Position numbers and translations under genes: made by a program. A DNA stretch of 30,169 nt from Bacteroidales bacterium (lineage in GTDB: Bacteria; Bacteroidota; Bacteroidia; Bacteroidales; F082): assembly GCA_017428285.1 (NCBI GenBank), contig JAFRRE010000007.1, forward strand, positions 1 through 30,169. Reading direction: 5' to 3'. Numbering within the stretch: position 1 is the stretch's first letter; each line of letters starts with the position of its first letter. The notes beneath the pieces were generated by a model, which did not search any database, was not told where the DNA came from, and was given only the letters and a program-made list of their open reading frames with translations. Shown piece by piece: positions 1-8,423 of the stretch.

Positions 1-366
1 ACCGCCGAGAGGCAGGTTGGTCAAGCTGTTCTTGAAGATCTGTTCGAAGCCCAAGAACTTCAGCATTGACTCGTTTACTTTGGGGTGGAAGCGGAGACCA
101 CCTTTGTAGGCGCCGAGGGCAGCATTGTACTGCACACGGTAGCCGAGGTTGACCTGGGTCTGACCTTTATCGTCAACCCACACAACGCGGAACTTGAAGA
201 TACGATCGGGCTCAACAATGCGCTCGACAATCTTAGCAGCCTCGAACTCGGGGTGCTTGTTGTATTCTTCTTCGATGGTTTCCAGGACTTCGCGAACGGC
301 CTGTAAGTACTCATTTTCGCCCGGATGCTTAGCTTCCAGAGCGGTCATAATTTCATTGACTTTCAT
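1..366 (-). CDS. gdhA: NADP-type glutamate dehydrogenase, N-terminal part
   Basis: Glutamate dehydrogenase interconverts glutamate and 2-oxoglutarate plus ammonia and is a main ammonium-assimilation enzyme in the cytoplasm of Bacteroidales. The 122 visible residues begin MKVNEIMTALEAKHPGENEY and run into the family's substrate-binding segment: GYRVQYN, then YKGGLRFHP and LKFLGFEQIFKNSLTNLPLGG. These match the hexameric gdhA family, where the lysine of YKGG and the following glycine-rich loop belong to the active site. The start is the ATG at 364-366, the usual N-terminus of this family. The rest of the gene, including the NADP-binding domain, lies beyond the left edge. It is a single gene with its own promoter upstream; the next gene to the right runs on the same strand but is 127 bp away. 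Confidence 0.95.
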   Translation of the reverse strand, partial: MKVNEIMTALEAKHPGENEYLQAVREVLETIEEEYNKHPEFEAAKIVERIVEPDRIFKFRVVWVDDKGQTQVNLGYRVQYNAALGAYKGGLRFHPKVNESMLKFLGFEQIFKNSLTNLPLGG

Positions 367-431
367 TTGTTTGACTTTAATTAAAGGTTTATTTGTTGTG
401 TTTGAAAGTTTGCTGCTTGTAGAAAGCGTTG

Positions 432-465
432 CAAAGGTAGTGTTTTTATTTGAACTATTTCCAAA
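432..465 (-). promoter_or_regulatory. Candidate gdhA promoter (Bacteroidota type)
   Basis: On the minus strand, TACCTTTG (432-439) fits the Bacteroidota -7 consensus TAnnTTTG, and TTTG at 462-465 could be the -33 box. The 22-nt spacer is slightly longer than the usual 19-21. It would give a leader of roughly 60 nt before gdhA. The rest of the 127-bp gap between gdhA and the lipoprotein gene is AT-rich with no other structure seen. Confidence 0.45.
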
Positions 466-493
466 TTCTACAAAATATTTTCATTTTCCTTCC

Positions 494-1162
494 TCACCTA
501 CCTATATTTTGAGGGTCATTGTCTTCAAATATCACATTACCTTCTTCATAATCAACGATTTTCGTTATCCTTCCATCAGGATTGTAATAGATTTCCCTGC
601 CGTGTTTCAGATTGTTGACGTAAGGCACCTCAAGACATTTGTAGCCCGATTCCGCATAACAAATCTGCTTGCCTGTCCCCATCTTGTACTCCGCCTTTGC
701 TGCCAACTGGCCTTCGGGATAGAAGATGAACCATGAGCCGTCCATCATGCCATCCTTATATTGGCCTTCCTGAAAGACCTGTCCGTTGTCATACCATTTC
801 TTCGACTCACCATTGAGTTCGCCTTTTACATAGTAGTCTTCTGATGCCAAAACGCCTTTTACACTATAGCTTCGACAGATACTGTCGCGCAATCCATTCT
901 TATACCAACACTCCAGCTCCAGTTCACCATTCTGACGGAAACGCTGATAGCGACCCTCAAGTGTGTCATTTCTGTAAAAGGCTCGTGTCATCACCTTGCC
1001 CTCTTTCGTATACCACACGCTTTCGCCGTTCAGCTTGTCGCCTTCATATCGCAGTTCCGACTTCAGGTTTCCGTTTTCCCAATAGTCTTTTTTCACGCCG
1101 TCGTTGCATGCAACCAGCATCAAAAGAAGTGAGAAGAAAAGCAAACAGCAGGGTTTATTCAT
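494..1162 (-). CDS. MORN/YwqK-type repeat lipoprotein
   Basis: Predicted surface or periplasmic lipoprotein of 222 residues. The first 18 residues form a hydrophobic signal ending in a lipobox LVAC with the lipidated Cys at position 19. The rest is built of repeats of about 22-24 residues carrying the pattern YxxGxL/G(E)xxxWYxxGxxxxE, for example YWENGNLKSELRY, KWYDNGQVFQEGQYKDG and FIFYPEGQLAAKAEY. This is the MORN-variant repeat of YwqK-like proteins. The repeats probably form a beta-sheet solenoid; no enzymatic role can be assigned. A longer frame opens upstream to 1270, but ATG 1162 is chosen because it places the signal peptide at the N-terminus. The start overlaps the end of the LysM gene by 8 bases, so it is the last gene of the guaA operon and probably translationally coupled. 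Confidence 0.8.
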   Translation of the reverse strand: MNKPCCLLFFSLLLMLVACNDGVKKDYWENGNLKSELRYEGDKLNGESVWYTKEGKVMTRAFYRNDTLEGRYQRFRQNGELELECWYKNGLRDSICRSYSVKGVLASEDYYVKGELNGESKKWYDNGQVFQEGQYKDGMMDGSWFIFYPEGQLAAKAEYKMGTGKQICYAESGYKCLEVPYVNNLKHGREIYYNPDGRITKIVDYEEGNVIFEDNDPQNIGR

Positions 1163-3602
1163 CAGCATTAGGTTTCTTGAACGGGTCAATGGGGACAAGC
1201 TCGATGTTTTCCTTGTCATACTGATAGATGCTCCAATACAGGTTTTCCTTGCCTTCGTTTCCTGCTGCATTCAGGTAGTTCTTGTAATAGAAACGGTAAT
1301 TGGTGTGCAACATCGAGGCTTGGTAACAATGCAGGCAATTAATCAAATCATCGCTACCATATTGCATCAAGGCATTGAGGAAATAGCAGCCCACATCGTA
1401 GCCTTCGAAAGCGTATTCTTGCGGCTCGGTGACATACTTTTGTCGGAAACGCAACACGAAACGTTTGGCGTCATCATTGTTGTAGTCGACGAAGAAATCA
1501 CTGACAAAAATGGCATGCATTTTCAGCAAGTTGTCCACCAAAAGTTTTTCATGTTTCTGCCAATCGGGGGCACACACCAAAGTAATGGGGAAACGATCGG
1601 CCGACTTGGTCAGCGAGTTGAGCATCTGTGTAGCGAACACATTGTCGTCACCGTATGCAATGATGACGTTGTCGCGAACGCCCGACAGCTGCGATTTCAC
1701 CTTAGCGATTTCACCGTAGGAGTAACGCTTCACCGAGTTGGAAAGCACCACATTATCGGCAGATCCATTTTGGAAGTCGCCAGTAGAATACACCTGACCT
1801 TCCACATCGATGGTCGGCACCAGACGGCTGCCCATCTCCAAACGCTCGCTCTCGTTACGGGCAAACTGCAGGAATTCGTCGACTGACACCGTAACTTCCT
1901 CGTTGACAGCATAGTTCAGGTGGTGTTCCAATTGGTTCAAGAAAGTCGTATCGGTGTCCTTCTCACGACTAACAATGAACACGTTGGCATTGGAATAATG
2001 GTTTTTAACCAGGTTGGAGATGGTCAGAACCAAGCCAACATCGCCCGCTTTCGCTTTCACCACGTTAGGACTATCCTCAATCACCGACCTGCGAGTCGAC
2101 AAAGGGTTGACCACGGCGATACCGTTGGCCTTGGCGTATTCCTCGATGACAGCAAACGATTTTCCGAAGAATGGTCCAACAATCAAATCCCATTCTTTGT
2201 TCTCGATTTGCGACAAGGCACTTTCTGCCGACGACACATTTTCGGTCACGTCGATGACTGTCAAATCCAACTTCATCCCTTGTTTTTCCATCGTCTCGGC
2301 AGCCATCATGAAGCCTTCGTAGAATTGCAGGAACGACAAGGAACGCGACTTCTTAGACTTGGATGCTTTGTCCTTGGAAAACGAGATGTTGCCGATGTCA
2401 TACAAATACAAAGGCACCATTAAAGCTACACGATAGCGTTTCGAGGCATTTGCGGGATTGGCGACACAATCGGGAATATCGCCAGTCTCAAAGTCGAAAT
2501 TCACCTGGGTCTCCTCTTGAGCAGGTTGCTGTGGCTCAACTGGAACTTCCTGAACTTCAACAATCTCCGTTCCATCTATACCAATCCAATAGAAATCAGT
2601 GATCGGATCGATGGGAATCAGCACTACTTGGTTTGTGAACACGTGAGAGCCGACGGAAATATTCTTTTTCCTGAAACTGTTCTCATCCACCTTCCAGCGC
2701 TTCAGCAGCGAAGTAACACGCTCATTCTTTTCGCAGGTGTGCACAAGATAGTCGTTTTCATTGACAATATTGGGAATCACGATGCGAGTACCCGCAACGG
2801 GCTCGTTGGTCAATCCTGGATTGACAGCCTTGAAATCAGCCAAATCGATGCCGAATTCCTTGGCAATGTCATAAAGGTCCTCGCCACGCTGTACGATTCG
2901 GGTTGCACCGTCGAAAGCGGAATGGTTTTCGGCATGATGCTCTTCTACAGCAGGTGTTTCAACTATTTTAGGTTGTTCCACTTGGGGTTCGGGCTCTACA
3001 TAAACAGGAGTCACTATTTCGGGTTCGGGTTCTTCAACAGCAATTTCCGGCTCTGGTTTTGGTTCAGGCTCTGGAGTTTCAACAATGGTTTCTTCCTCAG
3101 GCTCGGGTTCTGGTTCTGGCTCCTCAATAATGGTTTCAGGCTCGATTTCAACTTCAGGCTCTGGTTCGGGCTCAGGTTCCTCAACGACAGTTTCAGGTTC
3201 TTCTTCAGGCTTGGGTTCCGACTCTGGTTCCTCAACGACAGGTTTCGGTTCTTCTTCGGGTTCGGGCTCATGTTCCACTACAACTATCTCTGGCTGAGGC
3301 TCTTCTTCCTGCAACACTTGAACAGGGCGAACAGGTATACCCAGCACGAGTCCTGCTTTCAATCCATTCTTCACCTCTGGGTTCAACCTTTCAATCTCTT
3401 CGATAGTGACATTGTACGCCTTGGACAAGCTATAAAGCGTCTGTCCTTGCTTGACGTGATGCATATAGTATTCCTTACCACCAATTTGTGTTATTTTGGA
3501 GGAACGCTCTATGACCTCTTGTGCCGCCAGGTTGCCCGACAGCATCATTCCAAACAGGAAAAAGAGGAGGAAAAGCAGTCTGTTTTTCATCATCTTACTC
3601 AT
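1155..3602 (-). CDS. LysM protein with Glu/Pro-rich spacer and ABC-type binding domain
   Basis: Envelope protein of 815 residues. A signal peptide occupies residues 1-27 (hydrophobic run then LAAQ). LysM peptidoglycan-binding modules follow at about 46-90 (YYMHHVKQGQTLYSLSKAYN) and 235-278 (VQRGEDLYDIAKEFG), with a weaker third at about 284-333. Between the first two lies a spacer of about 120 residues of alternating EPEPEPE units. From about residue 390 to 780 the protein resembles the periplasmic-binding fold of branched-chain amino acid receptors (YRVALMVPLYLYD, then WDLIVGPFFGKSFAVIEEYA). The likely role is anchoring in the periplasm at peptidoglycan; the ligand is unknown. It starts 8 bp after the guaA stop and overlaps the next gene, so all three are co-transcribed. 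LysM plus receptor-type domains recur in Bacteroidota; the exact function is not known to me. Confidence 0.85.
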   Translation of the reverse strand: MSKMMKNRLLFLLFFLFGMMLSGNLAAQEVIERSSKITQIGGKEYYMHHVKQGQTLYSLSKAYNVTIEEIERLNPEVKNGLKAGLVLGIPVRPVQVLQEEEPQPEIVVVEHEPEPEEEPKPVVEEPESEPKPEEEPETVVEEPEPEPEPEVEIEPETIIEEPEPEPEPEEETIVETPEPEPKPEPEIAVEEPEPEIVTPVYVEPEPQVEQPKIVETPAVEEHHAENHSAFDGATRIVQRGEDLYDIAKEFGIDLADFKAVNPGLTNEPVAGTRIVIPNIVNENDYLVHTCEKNERVTSLLKRWKVDENSFRKKNISVGSHVFTNQVVLIPIDPITDFYWIGIDGTEIVEVQEVPVEPQQPAQEETQVNFDFETGDIPDCVANPANASKRYRVALMVPLYLYDIGNISFSKDKASKSKKSRSLSFLQFYEGFMMAAETMEKQGMKLDLTVIDVTENVSSAESALSQIENKEWDLIVGPFFGKSFAVIEEYAKANGIAVVNPLSTRRSVIEDSPNVVKAKAGDVGLVLTISNLVKNHYSNANVFIVSREKDTDTTFLNQLEHHLNYAVNEEVTVSVDEFLQFARNESERLEMGSRLVPTIDVEGQVYSTGDFQNGSADNVVLSNSVKRYSYGEIAKVKSQLSGVRDNVIIAYGDDNVFATQMLNSLTKSADRFPITLVCAPDWQKHEKLLVDNLLKMHAIFVSDFFVDYNNDDAKRFVLRFRQKYVTEPQEYAFEGYDVGCYFLNALMQYGSDDLINCLHCYQASMLHTNYRFYYKNYLNAAGNEGKENLYWSIYQYDKENIELVPIDPFKKPNADE
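2942..3311 (-). repeat. Degenerate Glu-Pro coding repeat
   Basis: This stretch encodes about 120 residues made almost entirely of E, P, V and I in two- to four-residue units (EPEPEPE, VEEPEPE). The DNA is an imperfect short-period repeat and therefore prone to length change. It produces long open frames on the opposite strand (serine/glycine repeats) that are artefacts of the repeat. Confidence 0.7.
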
Positions 3603-3610
3603 TTAAAGTG

Positions 3611-5185
3611 TTATTCCCATTCAATGGTCGCCGGTGGTTTCGACGAAATGTCGTAGCACACGCGGTTGACGCCTTTCACCTTATTAATTATATCGTTTGA
3701 AACCTTGGCCATAAACTCATACGGCAGATGCACCCAGTCGGCAGTCATGCCATCAGTGGAAATCACGGCACGTAAGGCTATCGTGTATTCATAGCTGCGT
3801 TCGTCACCCATCACGCCAACCGACTTCACTGGCAACAGAATCGTGCCTGCCTGCCAGATGCTGTCGTAGAGGTTATCAGCCATCTCGTTGGGATAGGATG
3901 CGCTCGGCAACTCACAGGGCCAGCTGCGCAAGCCTTTGATGAAGATGTCGTCGGCGTCACGCAAAATGCGGAGCTTCTCTTCGGTCACCTCACCCAATAT
4001 GCGGATACCCAAGCTCGGTCCCGGGAAGGGATGGCGACCTATCAGTTCGCGCTTGATACCTAAGGCACGACCCACGCGACGCACTTCATCCTTAAACAGG
4101 GAACGCAGTGGTTCCACAATCTTGAGGTTCATCTTCTCAGGCAAACCGCCCACATTGTGGTGCGACTTGATCTTACAGCTCGGACCGTTGACGCTCACAC
4201 TCTCGATGACATCGGGATAGATGGTACCTTGTGCCAGCCAGCGAGCACCTTCAATCTTTTGCGCCTCGGCATCAAAAACATCGATGAAAGTCGAGCCTAT
4301 AGCCTTGCGTTTGGCTTCAGGGTCGGTGACACCTTTCAGTTTCTCAAGGAACAGATGACCTGAGTGGACACCGATGACATTCAGTCCCATCTCCTTGTAA
4401 GAATCAAGAACCTCCTCAAACTCGTTTTTGCGCAAAAGTCCATTATCCACAAAGATGCAAGTCAGATTCTTCCCTATCGCCTTGTTGAGCAACACGGCGG
4501 CTACGGTGCTATCCACTCCTCCCGAAAGGCCTAGGATAACCATGTCATCGCCCAATTGCTTCTTCAGGCTTGCCACCGTGTTGTCGATGAACGAATCAGG
4601 AGTCCAGTCGCCTTTGCAGCCACAGATGCCAAGCGCAAAGTTGGCCAGCATCAGGGGGCCTTCCTTGGTATGGAACACCTCGGGATGGAACTGCACCGCG
4701 TAGGTGTCTTCACCGTCAATCTTGTAGGCCGCGTTCTCCACATCGTCGGTCGAGGCAATGATACGAGCGCCATCAGGCAACTTGGCGATGGTGTCGCCAT
4801 GGCTCATCCATACTTGACTGGTTTTACTAACACCTTTGAACAAAGGAGAAGCCTCATCGACCACCGTCAGCATAGCGCGGCCATATTCGCGGGCAATGCT
4901 GCCGTTGACCTCACCACCGAAATGCTGGGAGATGAACTGTGCGCCATAGCAGATACCCAACAGTGGCAACTTGCCTTTGATGCCTTCCAGATTGGCAAAA
5001 GGAGCTTTCTCGTCGCGTACCGAGAACGGGCTACCGCTGAGGATTACGCCCTTGACATTAGGGCCAATGGCAGGGATCTTATTATAAGGATGGATTTCGC
5101 AATAGACATTCAGTTCGCGAAGGCGGCGACCGATGAGTTGGGTCACTTGCGAACCAAAGTCAAGAATGAGGATCATTTCCTGCAT
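3611..5185 (-). CDS. guaA: GMP synthase (glutamine-hydrolysing)
   Basis: Converts XMP to GMP using ATP and glutamine, the last step of guanine nucleotide synthesis. The 524 residues match the usual full length. The N-terminal class I glutamine amidotransferase domain shows the nucleophile Cys79 in GICYGAQ and the His167/Glu169 pair in QFHPE. The ATP-pyrophosphatase domain has the P-loop SGGVDS at 221-226. The C-terminal dimerisation domain carries [12 protein letters not shown] and ends with [11 protein letters not shown], the conserved terminus. The chosen ATG gives the family's common start ([13 protein letters not shown]). It heads an operon with the LysM protein (8-bp gap) and the MORN lipoprotein; the pairing looks positional rather than metabolic. 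It is divergent from the PrsW-type gene across 74 bp. Confidence 0.97.
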   Translation of the reverse strand: MQEMILILDFGSQVTQLIGRRLRELNVYCEIHPYNKIPAIGPNVKGVILSGSPFSVRDEKAPFANLEGIKGKLPLLGICYGAQFISQHFGGEVNGSIAREYGRAMLTVVDEASPLFKGVSKTSQVWMSHGDTIAKLPDGARIIASTDDVENAAYKIDGEDTYAVQFHPEVFHTKEGPLMLANFALGICGCKGDWTPDSFIDNTVASLKKQLGDDMVILGLSGGVDSTVAAVLLNKAIGKNLTCIFVDNGLLRKNEFEEVLDSYKEMGLNVIGVHSGHLFLEKLKGVTDPEAKRKAIGSTFIDVFDAEAQKIEGARWLAQGTIYPDVIESVSVNGPSCKIKSHHNVGGLPEKMNLKIVEPLRSLFKDEVRRVGRALGIKRELIGRHPFPGPSLGIRILGEVTEEKLRILRDADDIFIKGLRSWPCELPSASYPNEMADNLYDSIWQAGTILLPVKSVGVMGDERSYEYTIALRAVISTDGMTADWVHLPYEFMAKVSNDIINKVKGVNRVCYDISSKPPATIEWE

Positions 5186-5201
5186 ATCAACAAATTTTGC
5201 G

Positions 5202-5209
5202 CAAAAATA
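5202..5209 (-). promoter_or_regulatory. Candidate -7 box for guaA operon
   Basis: TATTTTTG on the minus strand fits TAnnTTTG and lies 16 bp upstream of the guaA ATG. No good TTTG box is found at the expected -33 distance, and the implied leader is only about 10 nt. Confidence 0.4.
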
Positions 5210-5231
5210 GGTTTTTTTTATGATAAAACCT

Positions 5232-5239
5232 TATTTTTG
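5232..5239 (+). promoter_or_regulatory. Candidate -7 box for prsW-like gene
   Basis: TATTTTTG followed by C, 20 bp before the ATG at 5260, matches TAnnTTTG. It lies back to back with the guaA box in the 74-bp divergent gap. No clear -33 TTTG is visible. Confidence 0.4.
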
Positions 5240-5259
5240 CAGAAAATATCGAAACTATA

Positions 5260-6054
5260 ATGACATTACTCAGTTACCTTATTCTATTAAGCATTGCCAT
5301 TTTGCCTGTGGCTGGATTGCTCATATTCATCTACTTTCAAGACAAATACCAGAAAGAGCCCATCAAATCCCTGCTTAAGGCTTTCTTCGGAGGCTGGCTT
5401 GCCGTTTTGATGGACATCGGTTTGGTAACAACCATCGAATATAGTATTGGACTCTTTCCCATACTGCCCGATACCGTGTTTTACGACTCGTTTCTCACCG
5501 CGGCCATCCCTGAGGAGTTATGCAAATTCTTGATTTTCATGATATTCATTTGGCGCGACAAAAACTTCGATGAGTACTTTGACGGTATTGTGTATGCCAC
5601 TTTCATCGGCTTAGGCTTCGCCTGTGTCGAGAATATCGAATATGTGTTTATGTACGGTTTCGGTGCGGGTGTTTCGCGTGCCTTGTTTGCAGTTCCCGGA
5701 CACTTCCTCTTTGGCGTGCTGATGGGTTATTTCTTGTCGTTAGCCAAGTTCACTCCCGAAAAACGGAAGAAATACATTTTCTTAGGTCTGTTGTTTGCCA
5801 TCATTGCCCACGGTCTTTACGATTGGCTGCTCATGTTCGTCGATAGGCTTTCCAGTATGGGCAGTGACTTTGCTTATGTGGTGTCAGGAATCGTTTATCA
5901 AGCCTTCCTTGCCGGTGACGTTCTGCTTTGGATTTTTGGCATGAAGCTTGTCCGCAAACATCAGCGAAACTCACGCCAGCAAGCCGAAGAAACCGTTGAT
6001 ACTGTTGAAAGCGAATACAAGCAAATTGACTGGAATGCGGGTAACAACTATTAA
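5260..6054 (+). CDS. PrsW-family intramembrane metalloprotease
   Basis: Polytopic membrane protein of 264 residues with about seven or eight hydrophobic segments. It carries the PrsW-family signature motifs: PEELCK (Glu85-Glu86), ENIEY (Glu124), PGHFLFG (His148) and HGLYDW (His184, Asp188). In the characterised B. subtilis member these Glu/His residues are needed for site-1 cleavage of the anti-sigma factor RsiW. The substrate here is unknown, and many PrsW-family proteins have no known target. The C-terminus is a short soluble tail rich in Gln and Glu. It is a single gene between guaA (divergent) and ychF. No sigma/anti-sigma pair is seen in the window. Confidence 0.85.
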   Translation: MTLLSYLILLSIAILPVAGLLIFIYFQDKYQKEPIKSLLKAFFGGWLAVLMDIGLVTTIEYSIGLFPILPDTVFYDSFLTAAIPEELCKFLIFMIFIWRDKNFDEYFDGIVYATFIGLGFACVENIEYVFMYGFGAGVSRALFAVPGHFLFGVLMGYFLSLAKFTPEKRKKYIFLGLLFAIIAHGLYDWLLMFVDRLSSMGSDFAYVVSGIVYQAFLAGDVLLWIFGMKLVRKHQRNSRQQAEETVDTVESEYKQIDWNAGNNY

Positions 6055-6059
6055 TTTCT

Positions 6060-6067
6060 TATTTTTG
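6060..6067 (+). promoter_or_regulatory. Candidate -7 box for ychF
   Basis: TATTTTTG followed by C, 23 bp upstream of the ychF ATG and just after the stop of the preceding gene. It is the same sequence as the boxes ahead of guaA, the prsW-like gene and the porin gene. No clear -33 box. Confidence 0.4.
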
Positions 6068-6090
6068 CAACAAATTTAAACATCATAATT

Positions 6091-7161
6091 ATGGCACTCA
6101 ATTGTGGAATCATAGGTCTTTCAAGCACTGGAAAGACCACCATATTCAACTGTATTTCAAACACCAAGGCAGAGATTGGCTTTGCCTCGAAGTCGAACAT
6201 CGGCATGTGCGAGGTGGTGGATGAACGTCTCAAGCTCATCGACAACATCTCCCATTCGAAGCGCATCGTGCCCGCCACAGTCGAAATCGTCGACCTGCCC
6301 GGCTTGAGCAAAGGTGGCCAAGGCGTGGGCAACAAGCTCCTCGCTGAGGTGCAGACCATGGATGCCCTCATCCATGTGTTGCGCTGCTTCGACGACCCCA
6401 ACATCCCCCACAGCGAAGGCAGCATCGACCCCGTTCGTGACATGGAACTCGTTGACCTCGAGCTGCAGGTGCGCGACTTGGACCTGGTCACCCGCAAACT
6501 GGAACGCGTACAAAAGTTGCTGAAAAACGGAGAGAAGGATAACAAAAAGGCCTTTGATGTGCTCAGCGTCTACAAGGAAACCTTGGAGAACTTCGGCAAT
6601 GCCCGCGACGCCAATGTGGCCGAGGAAGACAAGAAATTTGTTCAGGACATCCAACTGCTGACTGCCAAACCCATCATCTATGTCTGCAATGTGGACGACG
6701 CTTCTGCTACTACAGGCAACAAGTACTCCGATGCCGTGAAAGCCGCCTTGAAGGAAGGTCAGGAGATGCTGATTATCGCTGGTAAACTTGAGGCCGAAAT
6801 CGCCGAACTTGACACCGACGATAGAGCCTTGTTTATGGAAGATGCCGGCTTAACCGAACCTGGAGTGAACAAACTTGTTCGCACTGCGTATCACACTTTG
6901 AATTTACATTCCTTCTTCACCACTGGTCCCGACGAGACAAGAGCTTGGACCATCCATGTGGGTGACACCGCTCCCATCGCCGCTGGAGCCATCCACAGCG
7001 ACCTGCAACGCGGCTTCATCCGTGCCGAGGTGATGAGCACGGAAGACTTCCTAAAGTACGGTTCTGAGGCTGCAGTGAAGGAAGCTGGCAAGTTCCGCGT
7101 GGAGGGCAAGACATATGTCGTTCAAGACGGTGATATTTTGAACATTCGATTTAATGTTTGA
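6091..7161 (+). CDS. ychF: Redox-regulated ATPase YchF
   Basis: Member of the Obg-related YchF/OLA1 P-loop family, which hydrolyses ATP rather than GTP and binds ribosomes. The 356 residues are close to the usual 360-365. Walker A is GLSSTGKTT at 9-17, the G3 motif is DLPGLSKG near residue 70, and the altered G4 motif reads CNVDD near 205, as expected for the ATP-preferring family. The C-terminal TGS domain is present (WTIHVGDTAPIAAGAIHSDL, then EGKTYVVQDGDILNIRFNV, the conserved terminus). Helical residues 120-200 form the family's coiled-coil insertion. Transcribed alone from the box at 6060. Confidence 0.95.
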   Translation: MALNCGIIGLSSTGKTTIFNCISNTKAEIGFASKSNIGMCEVVDERLKLIDNISHSKRIVPATVEIVDLPGLSKGGQGVGNKLLAEVQTMDALIHVLRCFDDPNIPHSEGSIDPVRDMELVDLELQVRDLDLVTRKLERVQKLLKNGEKDNKKAFDVLSVYKETLENFGNARDANVAEEDKKFVQDIQLLTAKPIIYVCNVDDASATTGNKYSDAVKAALKEGQEMLIIAGKLEAEIAELDTDDRALFMEDAGLTEPGVNKLVRTAYHTLNLHSFFTTGPDETRAWTIHVGDTAPIAAGAIHSDLQRGFIRAEVMSTEDFLKYGSEAAVKEAGKFRVEGKTYVVQDGDILNIRFNV

Positions 7162-7164
7162 TAA

Positions 7165-7183
7165 ACTACGGATTTCGCGGATT
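7165..7183 (+). repeat. Left inverted repeat of GxxExxY gene
   Basis: actacggatttcgcggatt. It pairs with the repeat at 7691-7709 at 17 of 19 positions in inverted orientation. Similarity continues inward (to about 7199) as further nine-base units. It starts four bases after the ychF stop codon. Confidence 0.7.
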
Positions 7184-7246
7184 TGACAGATTTTTGATAA
7201 AAAATTTAGGACGCAAGCGTCCAGATTTCACGGATAACAAACGATT

Positions 7247-7660
7247 ATGACCGAAGAACTTATTTATAGAAACGAAACATACAATATCATTGGGGCAGCA
7301 ATGAGTGTTCATCGGGAACTAGGTTCGGGGTTTTTAGAGTCCGTGTATCAAGAAGCTTTGGAGATTGAGTTTTCTAGGCGGAACATTCCTTACATTGCTC
7401 AACAAAAAATTCAAATACAATATAAGGATGTCTTGCTCAAACAGTATTATATTCCAGATTTCTTTTGTTACGACAAAATCATTGTGGAAATTAAAGCTGT
7501 CTCGACTGTACTTCCCGAACACGAGGCTCAAATCATACATTATGTGAAAGCAACTGGAAAAAAGATGGGTCTGTTATTGAATTTTGGTGAAGAGAGCTTG
7601 TATCACAAACGTTTTCCCAACTTATCATCCAAAACCATCCGTACCAATCCGCAGCTTTAG
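7247..7660 (+). CDS. GxxExxY protein (PD-(D/E)XK-like)
   Basis: A 137-residue protein of the GxxExxY family, named for the motif seen here as GFLESVY in the first 35 residues. The following segment has IPDFFCYDKIIVEIKA, which fits the D...ExK core of the PD-(D/E)XK nuclease fold. The C-terminal part contains QIIHYVKATGKKMGLLLNFG, also typical. These proteins are common in many copies in Bacteroidota and some other phyla; their function is unknown to me. The gene is isolated between ychF and idi and is bracketed by inverted repeats, suggesting that it moves or spreads with its flanks. Confidence 0.85.
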   Translation: MTEELIYRNETYNIIGAAMSVHRELGSGFLESVYQEALEIEFSRRNIPYIAQQKIQIQYKDVLLKQYYIPDFFCYDKIIVEIKAVSTVLPEHEAQIIHYVKATGKKMGLLLNFGEESLYHKRFPNLSSKTIRTNPQL

Positions 7661-7690
7661 CTGCAAAATTACGACTCAGACTATCCGTTT

Positions 7691-7709
7691 AATCCGTAAA
7701 ATCCGTAGT
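7691..7709 (-). repeat. Right inverted repeat of GxxExxY gene
   Basis: aatccgtaaaatccgtagt on the plus strand, the reverse complement of the left repeat with two mismatches. With the preceding tatccgttt it makes three nine-base units of the form ATCCGTnnn. It ends 17 bp before the idi ATG. Confidence 0.7.
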
Positions 7710-7726
7710 AAAAAAGAAACAAAAAA

Positions 7727-8257
7727 ATGGAATACGTTGTTTTAGTTGATGAAAACGATAACGAAATTGGCCAAATGGAGAAGCAGGCAGCCCATATTGA
7801 TCCTCATCTTCATCGGGCTTTCTCTATCTTTTTGTTCAATTCGAAAGGCGAACTGCTGATGCAGCAACGCGCCCTCTCGAAATACCACTCCCCAGGCTTG
7901 TGGACCAACACTTGTTGCAGCCATCCCCGTGCCGGTGAGACTTTGGAAGAAGCCACTTCACGCCGGCTGATGGAAGAGATGGGCATGGCCTGCCCGATGC
8001 ACGAAGTCTACACCTTTATATATAAGGCTCCCGTCGGGCAAGGACTTACTGAGCATGAATTCGACCATGTCTGGATCGGGCAAAGCGATGATATCCCCTG
8101 CATCAACACAGAGGAAGTCGCATCATGGAAATACATGTCGATAGACGCACTTTCAAAAGACCTTGAATTGTATCCCAACCATTATACCGAGTGGTTCAAA
8201 ATCACCTTTGAGGAAATGTTGCATCATGCCAAATCGGTTTTCCCGCATTTGAACTGA
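7727..8257 (+). CDS. idi: Isopentenyl-diphosphate delta-isomerase, type I
   Basis: Interconverts isopentenyl and dimethylallyl diphosphate, balancing the two precursors of isoprenoids such as undecaprenyl phosphate and menaquinone. The 176 residues match the bacterial type I enzyme. The catalytic Cys is in NTCCSHP (Cys64 by alignment with the Escherichia coli motif). The metal-binding segments are DPHLHRAF and the Nudix-like helix AGETLEEATSRRLMEEMG, and the active-site Glu is in TEHEFDHV (109-111). The ATG follows an A-rich leader, usual for this group. The gene ends with an intrinsic terminator at 8302, so it is probably monocistronic. Confidence 0.95.
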   Translation: MEYVVLVDENDNEIGQMEKQAAHIDPHLHRAFSIFLFNSKGELLMQQRALSKYHSPGLWTNTCCSHPRAGETLEEATSRRLMEEMGMACPMHEVYTFIYKAPVGQGLTEHEFDHVWIGQSDDIPCINTEEVASWKYMSIDALSKDLELYPNHYTEWFKITFEEMLHHAKSVFPHLN

Positions 8258-8301
8258 TGGTATTTATTTCAACTTATTGAAAATGAAATCATAATCATAT
8301 T

Positions 8302-8327
8302 AAAGCCATTCAAAATGGCTTTTTTTC
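8302..8327 (+). terminator. Intrinsic terminator after idi
   Basis: A nine-base stem aaagccatt / aatggcttt with a three-base loop (caa), running into a T-tract. It lies 45 bp after the idi stop and before the porin promoter. Confidence 0.85.
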
Positions 8328-8371
8328 TTCCCAAAATAATTAGTAAATATATTTACTATATATATTTTTAC

Positions 8372-8379
8372 TATTTTTG
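8372..8379 (+). promoter_or_regulatory. Candidate -7 box for porin operon
   Basis: TATTTTTG followed by C, 44 bp before the porin ATG, within a very AT-rich stretch rich in TATA. Matches TAnnTTTG; a -33 TTTG is not obvious. Confidence 0.45.
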
Positions 8380-8423
8380 CCGCGCAAAATAAAATTGAAA
8401 ACGTTTAATTTTAATCTACAACT

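Noticed and set aside
3085..3297. Ser/Gly-repeat frame on the plus strand
   Set aside because: Read-through of the same low-complexity coding repeat in another frame.
2517..3656. Long plus-strand frame opposite the LysM gene
   Set aside because: It is the complement of the Glu/Pro repeat (Phe/Trp/Leu-rich nonsense) with no start context; the minus frame has a signal peptide and LysM domains.
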